Shown in pieces: positions 8,087 through 16,950 of a stretch of 24,031 nt of DNA (position 1 is the first letter of the stretch; each line of letters opens with the position of its first letter). The stretch is from Paulinella micropora (Eukaryota; Cercozoa; Imbricatea; Euglyphida). The notes under the pieces are model-generated. The model made no database searches. It was not told the origin of the DNA and worked only from the letters and a program-made list of their open reading frames with translations. The position numbers and the translations under genes are program-made. Where the stretch lies: assembly GCA_009731375.1 (NCBI GenBank), contig BJOX01000347.1:298918-322948 (forward strand), given 5' to 3'.

Positions 8087-8576
8087 CTTGGTCGGTACTT
8101 GGGTCCTTGGGTTGTGAGGGTGGACTGGTAGTCGGTCGCGTGTCCCTCGCTCAGGGCACGCGCCCGTCGTGATATGGTCAAAATATTTGTGATACGGCGA
8201 AAAAGGCAGTGATATGGTACAAAAAGGCAGTAGTGCGGGACAAAAAGGCAGTGATATGGCTGTATGTGTATGGCCTGCATCCGGGCCCGGCGCACCGGTG
8301 AATTTCTAGAAGACCGTTACTGTCACGTGGGCGGCACCCGTGTCAACCCTCAGAACAGTCGAGTTTTGCTTGATTGAAAGTGGTCGCAGCCGGAACGAAA
8401 CCATTGCCGATTTTTCCCTACCACATATCGAGGCAGAATTTCCGGAATTTTACCGCGCCGCAGAACCAGTCAAAATTTCTTGCCCTGCAAAAAAATTTAC
8501 CGCAAAACCCGTCAAAATTTTGCTGTCTCGTCCGAGTGCGTGACCGACCGCCACATCTTTTTTTGTAGGTGCCTAC
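8087..8576. promoter_or_regulatory. Divergent intergenic region upstream of the replication gene
   Basis: This 490-nt gap separates two divergently transcribed genes and is the longest non-coding stretch of the viral block. It holds the iteron-like array (8169-8259), two GTCAAAATTT words at about 8468 and 8511, and a T-run followed by GTAG at 8560-8570, just before the ATG at 8577. The last could be a 3' splice site of a leader intron or simply promoter sequence. A bidirectional promoter plus replication origin is the natural hypothesis. Confidence 0.5.
8169..8259 (+). repeat. Iteron-like array, five copies at 20-21 nt period (candidate origin)
   Basis: The word GTGATATGG or a close variant starts at 8169, 8189 (GTGATACGG), 8209, 8230 (GTAGTGCGG) and 8251. 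Three of the copies are linked by an AAAAAGGCA block. Periods of 20, 20, 21 and 21 nt place each copy about two helical turns from the next, on one face of the DNA, as in known iterons. The adjacent gene encodes a protein with an origin-binding-type helicase domain. The pattern is direct; origin function is inference. A transcription-factor array is the alternative. Confidence 0.6.
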
Positions 8577-11500
8577 ATGCAAGAACACAAGACGGCCATG
8601 CCGCCTGTCACTGCCTCCGATGACGACGACGACGAAAGCCCCGCCCTGCAGTCCCTGAAAGCCAGAGCGCGGCGCAAGAGAAAGTGGGCACAACAAGCGG
8701 CGGCGGCCACGGGCGGCGAAGCGGAAGAGTGCGACAGCGAGCCACCCAGCCCGGTCCAGGCCGCCAGCGACGACGAGTCGGCCGACGAGAAGGCCGCTCC
8801 TACCAGCAAAGACAAGACGAAAAGGGCAGCCGTGTACAGGTTCTACGAGATATTGGACCTGCCCGCCGTCCGCGGCCTGTTGGCCGAGCCGCGCCTGGCG
8901 CCCGTTCACAAGCAACTGCTGGACTGCATGCAGAAGGAAGTGATTGCGACTGGGGGCTACTGCGTTGACTACCGCTACGGCAAGGGCACCAAGGGCGGCC
9001 GGGCCTACGCTACGACCGGGATGCAGAATGCGCCTATCGCCCTGCGCCGCCTGGCCCTGCCTGCGTTCTGCCAGGAGGTCGACATCAACAACAGCGTGCC
9101 CGTGTTCTTGCTGTGGCTGGCGGAAAGCCTGGCTAGCGATCCGGCCCCCCTGGCTGCCCTGCGCGAGCTTGTAGAGAACCGGGAAGAGTGCTTGCAGAAG
9201 ACGGCCGAAGTCTTCGGGAAGTCGAGGGACGGCGCCAAGGAGATACTGCTCAGGATCTTGCACGGCGGGGACCTAACGGGCCTGCCCCCCTTCCGTTTTG
9301 CCCGGGAGCTGCGCAACTCGGTCCTGCACGCGATCGCGGTGCTCAAGCCTCACTACAGGAAGGTGTGGGACTACTGCGAGAAGAGGCGCAAGCTGGGCTG
9401 GGACCGCGTCAGGCACATCAACTACAAGAACGTCGAGGGGGCGTTCGTGCACTTTGTGACTACTCGCTACGAAGCGAAAGTCATGTCCCGCGCCATGGCC
9501 TTCTTCCGGGACAAGGGCTGCGAGACGATCTGCCTGCGCCACGACTCGTTGGTGATCGAGGACAGACAGAACGTGGTGGACGAGGCGATGCTAGGCGAGC
9601 TGGCGGAGTTCTGTTCCGCGGTGGACTACGGCGAGACAGAGACGAGGCCCCAGGGCCGCAAGGACCTCACGAGGCTGCCCAAGCTCGCTAGGCTTGGCTG
9701 GAAGCGCAGCCCCATGGTTGCGCAGGACGGCGACCGCGAACAACTGCTGGAGGCGGAGGACAAGGGCTCACCGGCGGAGCAGCTGGGCTTTGAGACTGCC
9801 GGCATCTACAGGACAGAGGATGATGTGTACAAGAAGGAGTACATGCACCCGATCAGCTTCGACAAGTTCCGCTACCAGCTGGTGAACGCTATGATGGGGC
9901 TAGGCAAGTCGCACGCTTCCAGGAATGCCATCTTGGAGCTGCTGCGGGCGAACCCAGATGCCAGGGTCTGCATCGTGACCGGCCGGCGGACACAGGCGTC
10001 CTGTGTCAACGGGGATCTGGCCTCCTTCCTGGGCGAGAACGGCATCGAGATTTCTACGCTGGCTAACTACATGAGCGCACCGAGGGACGCTAGCGGCTGC
10101 TTGTCGCAACACAAGCGGATTATCGTGCAATACGAGTCCCTGCACCGTCTGGTGGTCAACCAAGGCAACGCAAGGACGTTGATCAGCTACGACCTGCTCA
10201 TTCTGGACGAGTTCAGGCTGCTGGCCGACCAGCGGGTCTCGATGCAGACGAACCGCTGGAACCTGCGCGAGAACAACGCCATCTACGAAAAGCTGTGCAA
10301 AGAGACCCCGCACGTCCTGGTGATGGACAAGGACTTGGCTTCCGATTCTACGTGCTACGACTTCTTCGTGGGCGCCAACGGGATCGCAAAGCAATCCGAA
10401 GTACAGTTCCACGACTACCGCTACGTGCCGCCGCACCTTAGGCGCGATATCAAGGTTGTAGGCAAGCTCGAGGCCTGGCTGGAGAAGCTGCGAACTAACC
10501 TGCGAGAAGGGAAAAAGACGCTCGTGCCCTGCCGCTCGAACCGCGAAGCAAGGGCTATCTACGACATGTTCGTGGCGGCCGGCGAAGCTCCGGAGAGGCC
10601 AGACGCCAAGGGGAAGAAAGTCGAGACGGGGGAAGACGGCAAGGTCGAGGAGGTAGACCCGATCTGGGCTCGCGGGGCTAGGGTGCGGATCTTGACTGCG
10701 CAGACTCCCCCGGAGGAGAGCCAGGCGATGATATCCAACATTAACAACTTGTTTAGGCCCTCGGAACCAAGCGACTACACTTCTGGCTGCATCATACTGA
10801 TCTACACGAGCTCGCTGTGCGTGGCGGCCGACCTACAGGACCCGATCGAGTGTGTGATGCTGCACTGTGCGAACGGGACGAGCATTGCCAGGGGTGGTCC
10901 GCCCGCTAGGATCCTGTGGCAGATGGTTATGCGAGCGCGCCGTGTGCGGGATAGGACAGTCTACTGCTACTTTGGCGAGGGGTTCCGGCCGCCGTCCGTG
11001 CGCTCCGACAATGCGCCCGTGCGGCCGTGGCAGCACGACGGGGTGTACAAGGAATTGGCCAAGAACTTCAACGAGAAGCGACAGCAGATCCGGAAAGTGA
11101 CGCTCAGCTCCAATCCCAAAGACAAGGACGCGATATACCTGATGATGGACGTTGGCCTCCGGTGGAAGGACGTCGTCGACGCCAGCGGCCGGAAGCTGTA
11201 CTCGGTCGAGGTGAATTCCAACCTCGTGGAATGTCTGCTGGCGCGCAAGACAGAAATAGAGCACAACAGGAACGAGCTCGTGTTCCAGCAGTTTGTGCAC
11301 GGCCACGCATTGGTTATGGACGACCCTCCGCCAGAGGAGCAGCTGCGGGAGGCGCTCGACGAGCTGAGACGGCCGGCCAGCGACCCAGTGGTGGAGTCTA
11401 AGCAAGCAGACAAAAAAGACGAGCTGGCCGGGACCCGCGAGACCACCGACGAAGAGCTCCAGTTTGTGCTGTCGCAGCACATCAAATGGGCGGACCTCGG

Positions 11501-12311
11501 GAGCACTTTTTATGCTCGGAAGCGCATGCAGGACATCGAGGACATGAAGGGCACTAAGCGGAAATACCTACAAGTTGAACTAGTGGTGCTAGAGACGCTG
11601 CAGCTCTACCCTGGCTATCTGCACGCTATGCGCGAACAGGCGCTGAGCGGCAAGGCCATCCCCGCGGACGAGCTGCTGGCACAGTACAAGGCCATGCTCA
11701 AACAGCGCCGCGCGCTGCGCCTGATGCAAGTGGCCCTGTCTCCCGTGGCCGACGCGGTCGAGGCCGACGACAAGGCACTGTTTAGCGGGTCGAGGGAACA
11801 GCGCAAGCAGGTGACTGAGTACGTGAAGCTTGCGACCGTCGCTCACCACGTCATCAGGGAAACTGCGTCCTTGCTTGGCTGCCAGCTGCCCGACCTGCTT
11901 TCTCCCACCCATCAGCTCACCAACGTACAGATCAACAAAACGGGCGGCCGGTTAGCACAGCTCTTCCGGGACTTGGAGATTTCGCAGCTGGATCCCGGAA
12001 CTACTCACACGGACCAGCCGCCCGAGAAGGCCGTGATGTGCCTCAGGTCCTTGCGCTCCAAGTTCGGGTTTGAACTAGTCAAGACGGGCTCCAAGCGGCT
12101 GCCAAAGAATGCGGACGGCAAGAGGCCTGAGATCGTGTCGTACAAAGTAGTAGCAACCGAGGAGGCCGGTGAACTGAAAGGCTTGCACGTGGGCTTCTGG
12201 CAGCCCCCAGCCCGCGAGCCGTGGCAGCCGCCGGCCAGGGAGCAGCAGCCACAGCCGCCGCGACCGCCGCCTGCCAAGAGGCAAAAGATCACGAATGATG
12301 CGGATGTGTAA
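8577..12311 (+). CDS. Polymerase-helicase fusion: TV-Pol/PolA-like domain plus UL9-like SF2 helicase
   Basis: This is a 1,244-residue protein with an acidic, basic-patched disordered start (1-85). Residues about 115-340 carry a minimal polymerase-A-like palm: GRAYATTGMQN near 141, motif-A-like VDINNSVPVFLL with Asp169, a Lys/Arg-rich motif-B-like helix with KSRDGAKEILL, and motif-C-like RHDSLVIED with His322-Asp323. This order is that of the TV-Pol family described in virophages, transposons and related viruses, which was proposed to prime and polymerise. From about 425 a superfamily 2 helicase follows: MMGLGKS (Walker A, Lys444), LILDEF (Asp544-Glu545) and a motif VI-like QMVMRARRVRD starting at Gln782. 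Its layout, including the QYESLHRL and VLVMDKDLAS stretches, resembles the herpesvirus origin-binding helicase UL9. The C-terminus is Pro/Gln-rich with a basic PPAKRQK tail. It lies beside the iterons and is followed by AATAAA at 12316. Both domain assignments are from motifs alone; the helicase is the firmer. Confidence 0.7.
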   Translation: MQEHKTAMPPVTASDDDDDESPALQSLKARARRKRKWAQQAAAATGGEAEECDSEPPSPVQAASDDESADEKAAPTSKDKTKRAAVYRFYEILDLPAVRGLLAEPRLAPVHKQLLDCMQKEVIATGGYCVDYRYGKGTKGGRAYATTGMQNAPIALRRLALPAFCQEVDINNSVPVFLLWLAESLASDPAPLAALRELVENREECLQKTAEVFGKSRDGAKEILLRILHGGDLTGLPPFRFARELRNSVLHAIAVLKPHYRKVWDYCEKRRKLGWDRVRHINYKNVEGAFVHFVTTRYEAKVMSRAMAFFRDKGCETICLRHDSLVIEDRQNVVDEAMLGELAEFCSAVDYGETETRPQGRKDLTRLPKLARLGWKRSPMVAQDGDREQLLEAEDKGSPAEQLGFETAGIYRTEDDVYKKEYMHPISFDKFRYQLVNAMMGLGKSHASRNAILELLRANPDARVCIVTGRRTQASCVNGDLASFLGENGIEISTLANYMSAPRDASGCLSQHKRIIVQYESLHRLVVNQGNARTLISYDLLILDEFRLLADQRVSMQTNRWNLRENNAIYEKLCKETPHVLVMDKDLASDSTCYDFFVGANGIAKQSEVQFHDYRYVPPHLRRDIKVVGKLEAWLEKLRTNLREGKKTLVPCRSNREARAIYDMFVAAGEAPERPDAKGKKVETGEDGKVEEVDPIWARGARVRILTAQTPPEESQAMISNINNLFRPSEPSDYTSGCIILIYTSSLCVAADLQDPIECVMLHCANGTSIARGGPPARILWQMVMRARRVRDRTVYCYFGEGFRPPSVRSDNAPVRPWQHDGVYKELAKNFNEKRQQIRKVTLSSNPKDKDAIYLMMDVGLRWKDVVDASGRKLYSVEVNSNLVECLLARKTEIEHNRNELVFQQFVHGHALVMDDPPPEEQLREALDELRRPASDPVVESKQADKKDELAGTRETTDEELQFVLSQHIKWADLGSTFYARKRMQDIEDMKGTKRKYLQVELVVLETLQLYPGYLHAMREQALSGKAIPADELLAQYKAMLKQRRALRLMQVALSPVADAVEADDKALFSGSREQRKQVTEYVKLATVAHHVIRETASLLGCQLPDLLSPTHQLTNVQINKTGGRLAQLFRDLEISQLDPGTTHTDQPPEKAVMCLRSLRSKFGFELVKTGSKRLPKNADGKRPEIVSYKVVATEEAGELKGLHVGFWQPPAREPWQPPAREQQPQPPRPPPAKRQKITNDADV

Positions 12312-12315
12312 AATC

Positions 12316-12321
12316 AATAAA
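12316..12321 (+). terminator. Polyadenylation signal of the polymerase-helicase gene
   Basis: AATAAA lies 5 nt after the stop codon, followed by a T-run. The same close arrangement is seen behind the genes ending at 16950 and 21298. Confidence 0.5.
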
Positions 12322-12422
12322 AGATTTTTTTGTACAAAAAAAGGTGCCTGACAGACCAAGGAGAATTGAACTGTGGACACATTTTTTCTTGTGTAATACT
12401 GTTTTTGACTCGTTAGGCCAGT

Positions 12423-12794
12423 ATGTCAGACACACAAATAAATAAGGAGGACAACTCTGCGCTGTTCTTTGGCGGGTGCCTGCCGGCCAGACTGGCGGTG
12501 GCCGGCCTGGCCATCTACAGGCCGCAGCCCTGGATGCAAGCACTGGCCGCAATTCCCGCTGTTTTTTGGCTGAGCGGAGCGCTTGACGACAAGCAGACCG
12601 GCTTTTTCGGTGGAGAGGCGTGGTGGGCAGAACACCGAAAAACACACGGGCTCCTGTGGGCTTCCTATGCCCTCACCGGACGAGGCGAAATTCTAGCGGC
12701 TGATGCGGCCTTTGGTGCGTGGGTTGCGGTAGAACACAGAAAAAAAAGTTCTGCGGCTAAACGTATAGAACCCGATGCAGGTCACGAAACGTAA
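12423..12794 (+). CDS. Small membrane protein overlapping RNR
   Basis: A 123-residue protein with a polar start, a hydrophobic segment at about 23-52 and a second at about 77-103. Between them is a conserved-looking FFGGEAWWAEHRKTHGLLW stretch. This Trp-Trp...Arg/His...Trp pattern between two membrane segments resembles small membrane proteins that I associate with large algal and amoebal viruses, but I cannot name the family. Its last 20 nt overlap the start of ribonucleotide reductase in another frame. Such an overlap is tight for a eukaryotic-type gene pair and suggests that each has its own promoter, or leaky scanning. No function is assigned. Confidence 0.6.
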   Translation: MSDTQINKEDNSALFFGGCLPARLAVAGLAIYRPQPWMQALAAIPAVFWLSGALDDKQTGFFGGEAWWAEHRKTHGLLWASYALTGRGEILAADAAFGAWVAVEHRKKSSAAKRIEPDAGHET

Positions 12795-15042
12795 TGGATC
12801 TACGCAGGCCGTTTCGCTCGATAAAATTCTGGCGCGAATTGCTAGTCTGTCCGAGGGGTTGGGTGCCGTTGACCCCGTTCTTGTCTCCCAAAGGGTTATC
12901 GGGGGCCTGTACGACCTCGTGCCGACGAGCGAACTCGACTCGCTGGCCGCGTCAACGTGTGCGTCGCTCGCGATTCAGCACCCGGAATACGGAGCCTTGG
13001 GCGGTCGTCTATTGGGATCCAACCACGCCAAGCAGTGTCCCCCAACCTTCAGCGCTGCCATGGAAAAGCTTAGGCAGGGCATGGAGCCAGCTTTCAGCAT
13101 ATTCGTGGACCAGAACGCCGGGCAGCTCAACGCCATGATCCAGGCCCACCGCGACATGTTGTACGACTACTTTGGCTACTCCACGCTGCTTAAATCCTAT
13201 TTGCTAAAAGACAGCAAAGGCCACGCGTGCGAGACTGCCCAGTACATGTGGCTTCGCGTGGCCGTCCACCTGCATCGCCGCGAGTCCAAAGAGCCACTGA
13301 AATGCATCAAAGAGACCTATGACCTCATGTCATTGCAATTCTATACTCACGCGAGTCCAACATTGTTTAACAGCGGGCTGAGAAGAGCGGGCCAGCTTTC
13401 CAGCTGCTTCTTGCTCCCGATCAAGGGCGACTCGCTGAGTGACATCTACGACACCATCAAAAACACTGCTCTTATCTCTAAAGGAGGAGGCGGGATTGGT
13501 CTGCACCTCGGCTGCGTGAGGGCCAAGGGGTCCCTGATTCGCAGCACGGGCGGGCACAGTGACGGCGTGGTACCCTTGTGCAAAGTGCTCAACGAGACCG
13601 CTCGCTACGCAAATCAGGCCGGGAAGCGAAAGGGGGCGATCGCAGTCTACCTGCCAGTACATCACCCCGATGTGTTTGAATGGTTAGACCTCAAAAAGAT
13701 CACAGGTTCTGAAGAACTACGCGCCCGGGACTTGTTTCTGGGACTTACTGTCAATGACTTGTTTATGGAGCGTGTAGAACGGGATGAACAATGGTCCCTA
13801 TTTTGCCCGGACGAGACGGGCGTAGGCGACCTGGACGCCCTCTACGGCAAGGAGTTCGAGTCCCAGTACAAGCGGGCCGAGAGGCTGGGCCTGGCGAGAC
13901 GTAACGTCAAGGCTCGTGAGCTCTGGAGTGCCGTCTGCCGTGCACAGATCGAGTCGGGCGGAGTCCCCTACGTCATGTTTAAAGACGCGGTGAACGCGAA
14001 ATCGAACCAAAAGAACTTGGGCACGATTCGTTGTTCGAATCTCTGTGCCGAAGTGGTCCAATACAGTTCAGGCGGTGAGTGTGGCGAGCACAGCGTGTGT
14101 AACTTGGCCAGCATTGCGCTGCCTAGGTTCGTGTCAGAGGACCGCAAGTCCTTTGATTTCGAGTTGCTGCGGTCGTGCGTGCGTGTAGCCATCAGAAATC
14201 TCGACACTGTCATCGACATTACAGACTATCCTACGGAGGAAGCCAGGCGCAGCAACCTCTTGCATCGTCCGGTAGCGCTTGGTGTAAACGGTCTTGCCGA
14301 CGTGTTTGCTCTTCTCAAGATGCCATGGGACTCAACAGAGGCACAGAAGCTCAATGCCAAGATTGCGCATGAGCTGTACTATAGTGCTCTCTGGGCGTCC
14401 TGTGAACTGGCACAGGAAAAGGGAGCTTACAAGAGTTTTGGTGGGTCTCCTGCTAGCCAGGGGCTCCTGCAGTTCGATCTGTGGCCCGGTAGGCAGCAGA
14501 CAGACGACCGCTGGGACTCGCTCCGACTGAGCATCACCAAGTATGGGCTACGAAACTCGCAGCTAATTGCCTACATGCCGACTGCCACGACCGCTCAGAT
14601 CCTGGGTAATTTCGAGTCGTTTGAACCTCCCCACTCGAACGTCTTTGTGCGTCGTGTGCTCTCTGGCGAGCACGTCGTGTGGAACAAGCACTTGGTGCGC
14701 GAGTTAGAAGAGCGCGGGCTCTGGAACGAACAGCTCAGGGCTAAGATCATTGCCGACGGTGGTTCTGTGCAAGGGTGCGACCTACCCGACGACATCCGGA
14801 AAATCTACAAGACTGTGTGGGAGATCCCCTTGCGCTTGCAGCTGCACTTGGCGGCCGACCGCGGGCCATTCGTGTGTGGCTCGCAGTCGCTCAATTTACA
14901 TGTGACAAATCCTACCGAGCGCAGAGTCAGCAGCGCTTTGTTCTACGCGTGGCAGCTCGGCCTCAAAACTACATATTACATACGAACCCAGGCCGCTAGC
15001 AAGGCCCTGGGGCCGGCCGACTGTGCTGTCTGTGTAGCTTGA
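12775..15042 (+). CDS. Ribonucleoside-diphosphate reductase large subunit (class Ia)
   Basis: This is a 755-residue protein, the usual length of the family. It reduces ribonucleoside diphosphates to deoxy forms for DNA synthesis and works with a small subunit, which is not in this window. Residues 1-90 form an ATP-cone (VTKRNGSTQAVSLDKILARI). Cys211 in LSSCFLLP and Cys442 in HSVCNLAS are the redox pair. Asn422-Leu-Cys424-x-Glu426 supply the active-site radical cysteine and its partners, and Tyr734-Tyr735 in TTYYIRT are the radical-transfer tyrosines. A GGGGIGLHLG loop and the C-terminal CAVC (750-753) redox pair are also present. All key residues are intact, so the enzyme should be active if its partner is encoded elsewhere. 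The ATG at 12775 is preferred because the ATP-cone starts at once. The coding region ends tail-to-tail with the SSB gene, only 22 nt away. Confidence 0.96.
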   Translation: MQVTKRNGSTQAVSLDKILARIASLSEGLGAVDPVLVSQRVIGGLYDLVPTSELDSLAASTCASLAIQHPEYGALGGRLLGSNHAKQCPPTFSAAMEKLRQGMEPAFSIFVDQNAGQLNAMIQAHRDMLYDYFGYSTLLKSYLLKDSKGHACETAQYMWLRVAVHLHRRESKEPLKCIKETYDLMSLQFYTHASPTLFNSGLRRAGQLSSCFLLPIKGDSLSDIYDTIKNTALISKGGGGIGLHLGCVRAKGSLIRSTGGHSDGVVPLCKVLNETARYANQAGKRKGAIAVYLPVHHPDVFEWLDLKKITGSEELRARDLFLGLTVNDLFMERVERDEQWSLFCPDETGVGDLDALYGKEFESQYKRAERLGLARRNVKARELWSAVCRAQIESGGVPYVMFKDAVNAKSNQKNLGTIRCSNLCAEVVQYSSGGECGEHSVCNLASIALPRFVSEDRKSFDFELLRSCVRVAIRNLDTVIDITDYPTEEARRSNLLHRPVALGVNGLADVFALLKMPWDSTEAQKLNAKIAHELYYSALWASCELAQEKGAYKSFGGSPASQGLLQFDLWPGRQQTDDRWDSLRLSITKYGLRNSQLIAYMPTATTAQILGNFESFEPPHSNVFVRRVLSGEHVVWNKHLVRELEERGLWNEQLRAKIIADGGSVQGCDLPDDIRKIYKTVWEIPLRLQLHLAADRGPFVCGSQSLNLHVTNPTERRVSSALFYAWQLGLKTTYYIRTQAASKALGPADCAVCVA

Positions 15043-15064
15043 AGCTGTACAAAATTTTAATTAA

Positions 15065-15835
15065 TTAAACAAACTCCTCATCGATTTGCATCGCGTTCGG
15101 GTCGGCTGCAGAGTCTTCCTTGAGCGACACACCGTAGGCCTCTTCTTCCGTTAAGCTGATGTCCGCGTAGGGCAGGCCGTCCGTGATCTTTCGCAGCTGG
15201 ATGATCTTGAGGCCGAGCGAAACTTTCTCCTGGCGCGAACACAATGTCGTCACTTGGACCAGGCAGCGAACTACGTCTCCCTTGGCAATGGCTTGGTTGT
15301 CTCCCTCTCCACCCAGGATCTTGGCACCCGTCAGCGTGCAGCCCAGGCGCGCGGGCCAGGCCCTGTCGCTCTTGGCGCTGGTACGGGGACGGGTACAGGC
15401 CTGGTAGTAAGACTTGATTTCCTGGTCTGTTTTCGCCAGGGGGCCGCTTCGTTTCACGGTGGGCAGCAGCTTGTCCCGGGCTTGCACAACCAGCGCGCAC
15501 ATCCTCTCATCAATGGCCCTGATAGCTTGGTAGGCCTCCAGCACGGTCGAGTGGGACGTGGCCTCGCGGAAACTCAGATCGATCATCACCTTCTTGGAGT
15601 CCTGGAAGCTCGAAGGGTCCCAAGCCACGACCAGCGGCGGCAGCAAGAGAGTCAGTGCCTTCCCGTCGTACACGACATTTCCAAAAATTGACCCGTAGGC
15701 CGCCCGAGGTTCGCCTTGCAGCTTGATTTTCTCCAAGTCCTCGGCCGGGTTGAACTTGACTGCCAGCTGCTTGCCATCGCTCGCGCTCTTGATCAATTGA
15801 ACAGACATCATCAAGTTTTTGTGAGAGGCAGACAT
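15065..15835 (-). CDS. Putative single-stranded DNA-binding protein, NCLDV type
   Basis: This is a 256-residue protein. The order of features fits the putative ssDNA-binding protein found in many nucleocytoviruses: an N-terminal strand-rich half with ALTLLLPPLVVAWDPSSF, then a KKVMIDLSF segment, a helical LEAYQAIRAIDERM region, a positively charged middle, and a C-terminal strand pair around GDVVRCLVQVTTLC and LGLKIIQLRKI. The tail is acidic (about 225-256, ending DEEFV), as in many SSBs that recruit partners through an acidic C-terminus. I rely on pattern and neighbourhood; there is no catalytic motif to test. It is divergent from PCNA across a 125-nt region with paired GATTTAAATC palindromes, which fits co-expression of two replication factors. 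Confidence 0.5.
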   Translation of the reverse strand: MSASHKNLMMSVQLIKSASDGKQLAVKFNPAEDLEKIKLQGEPRAAYGSIFGNVVYDGKALTLLLPPLVVAWDPSSFQDSKKVMIDLSFREATSHSTVLEAYQAIRAIDERMCALVVQARDKLLPTVKRSGPLAKTDQEIKSYYQACTRPRTSAKSDRAWPARLGCTLTGAKILGGEGDNQAIAKGDVVRCLVQVTTLCSRQEKVSLGLKIIQLRKITDGLPYADISLTEEEAYGVSLKEDSAADPNAMQIDEEFV

Positions 15836-15858
15836 CCTCTTGCGATTTGAAAGCGAGT

Positions 15859-15890
15859 GCCGATTTAAATCGAGGCGGATTTAAATCGGC
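15859..15890. promoter_or_regulatory. Paired GATTTAAATC palindromes in the SSB/PCNA divergent promoter
   Basis: GATTTAAATC occurs at 15862-15871 and 15878-15887. Together with flanking GCC and GGC they form an inverted repeat with 13-nt arms and a 6-nt spacer. It lies between the divergent starts at 15835 and 15961. The motif recurs between VLTF2 and VLTF3 and near two other gene ends, so it is probably a binding site for a viral or host regulator. Confidence 0.6.
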
Positions 15891-15960
15891 GGCCTTCAAA
15901 AAGCAAAAGGCCGGCAGTCAAAAAAAGCTCTTGCCACTTTTGAATTTCTCTGCTGCTACG

Positions 15961-16950
15961 ATGGGTGTCGTGTTTCTCTGGCGCACCAAGAGTGGTGGGC
16001 CCTTGTTCCGCCGGGCGGTCGAGTGCCTGGCGCCCGTGCTGCTCGAGGCCACTATCAATGCCACGCCGACCGGCCTCGGGCTCGTCGGTGTCGCCGACGG
16101 CGTGAGCGCCGAGTTGTGGATGCCCTTTGAAGAGTCACAAGGCGACTATGTCCAGTTTAACTGGAGCAAGGTGCGCGTGGTGTTTTGCATCGATCTGAAG
16201 GAAGTGGCCAACTGGCTGACGCAGTACAGACCAGAAATGACGCTGGAGCTCGCACTGGACAGCGAGAACGAGCTTTCACTCAAATTGTACGACGAGGGCA
16301 AGAGCTTTGAGCACACGAGCGCCCTGTCTAACCTGCGCGTGCCGGCTGACGTGGTTACGACCGACGGCAACACCCTCCGGTGCGACCAGCTGGCCGACGT
16401 GGGCTCGACCGCGCTGTGTGCGGTGGCCAGGCACCACCACAAGACCAACAGCCACGCGCGCTTCTACGTCACCAACGGCCGGCTGGCGGTCGAGTCCTGT
16501 CTGCTCGATGTCTCGGAACAGCGCAAGAGCTGCACCTACCTAGCGGACGTGATCCAGTACCGCGAGTGCGAACGGCCCAGAATACGCAGCGAGCTGCCCG
16601 GCCAGGCTGGAGACGGGCTCTTCTATTCGCTGGACACGGTCAAGAAGATTCTGAAGGCGAGCAGTTTCCAGGAACGCAAGAAGGGGCGCGTGATGCTCGG
16701 GCTCAACAAGGACGGGCCGCTCGTGCTGGTGTTCAACCGTGGCGCCAGCTACCTGAAATTCGCCATCGTCTCGTCGAGCGCGGCCGCCGACGAAGAACAG
16801 CCCAACGTCGAGCCGCCCGTGCCGCTCGAGCGGCAGGAGAGCGGGTGTGTGCCCAAGGTGATCAAGAGGAAGCACAAACAGTCGTCTTCGTCCGCGCGCG
16901 TCAAGAAGCAGAAAGTAGACGCAGTCCCGGAAGCCGCGAAAGGCGCTTGA
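15961..16950 (+). CDS. PCNA-like sliding clamp with basic C-terminal extension
   Basis: This is a 329-residue protein. Residues 1 to about 270 follow the two-domain PCNA plan: an N-terminal strand-rich half, a hydrophilic linker, and a closing strand SYLKFAIVSS (about 262-271), which corresponds to the family's final LKFYLAP-type strand. It would encircle DNA as a trimer and tether polymerase and PIP-box proteins. Cellular PCNA ends near residue 260; here about 60 extra residues follow. They are Glu/Pro-rich and then strongly basic with KRKHKQSSSS and VKKQK, a likely nuclear signal. The ATG at 15961 is chosen because the family homology starts there; an in-frame upstream ATG would translate the palindromic promoter. 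Its end overlaps the VLTF2-like gene tail-to-tail by 50 nt. Confidence 0.72.
   Translation: MGVVFLWRTKSGGPLFRRAVECLAPVLLEATINATPTGLGLVGVADGVSAELWMPFEESQGDYVQFNWSKVRVVFCIDLKEVANWLTQYRPEMTLELALDSENELSLKLYDEGKSFEHTSALSNLRVPADVVTTDGNTLRCDQLADVGSTALCAVARHHHKTNSHARFYVTNGRLAVESCLLDVSEQRKSCTYLADVIQYRECERPRIRSELPGQAGDGLFYSLDTVKKILKASSFQERKKGRVMLGLNKDGPLVLVFNRGASYLKFAIVSSSAAADEEQPNVEPPVPLERQESGCVPKVIKRKHKQSSSSARVKKQKVDAVPEAAKGA

Noticed and set aside
8169-8259. CRISPR-like array
   Set aside because: The repeats are 9-20 nt, nearly contiguous, lack unique spacers of normal length, and occur in a eukaryotic-type virus without cas genes.
15859-15890. Protelomerase target site
   Set aside because: The palindrome occurs several times inside the gene block; cutting at each would fragment the genome, so a regulatory role is more likely.
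15847-15960. Upstream in-frame start for PCNA
   Set aside because: It would translate the palindromic divergent promoter; the clamp-like sequence begins at 15961.
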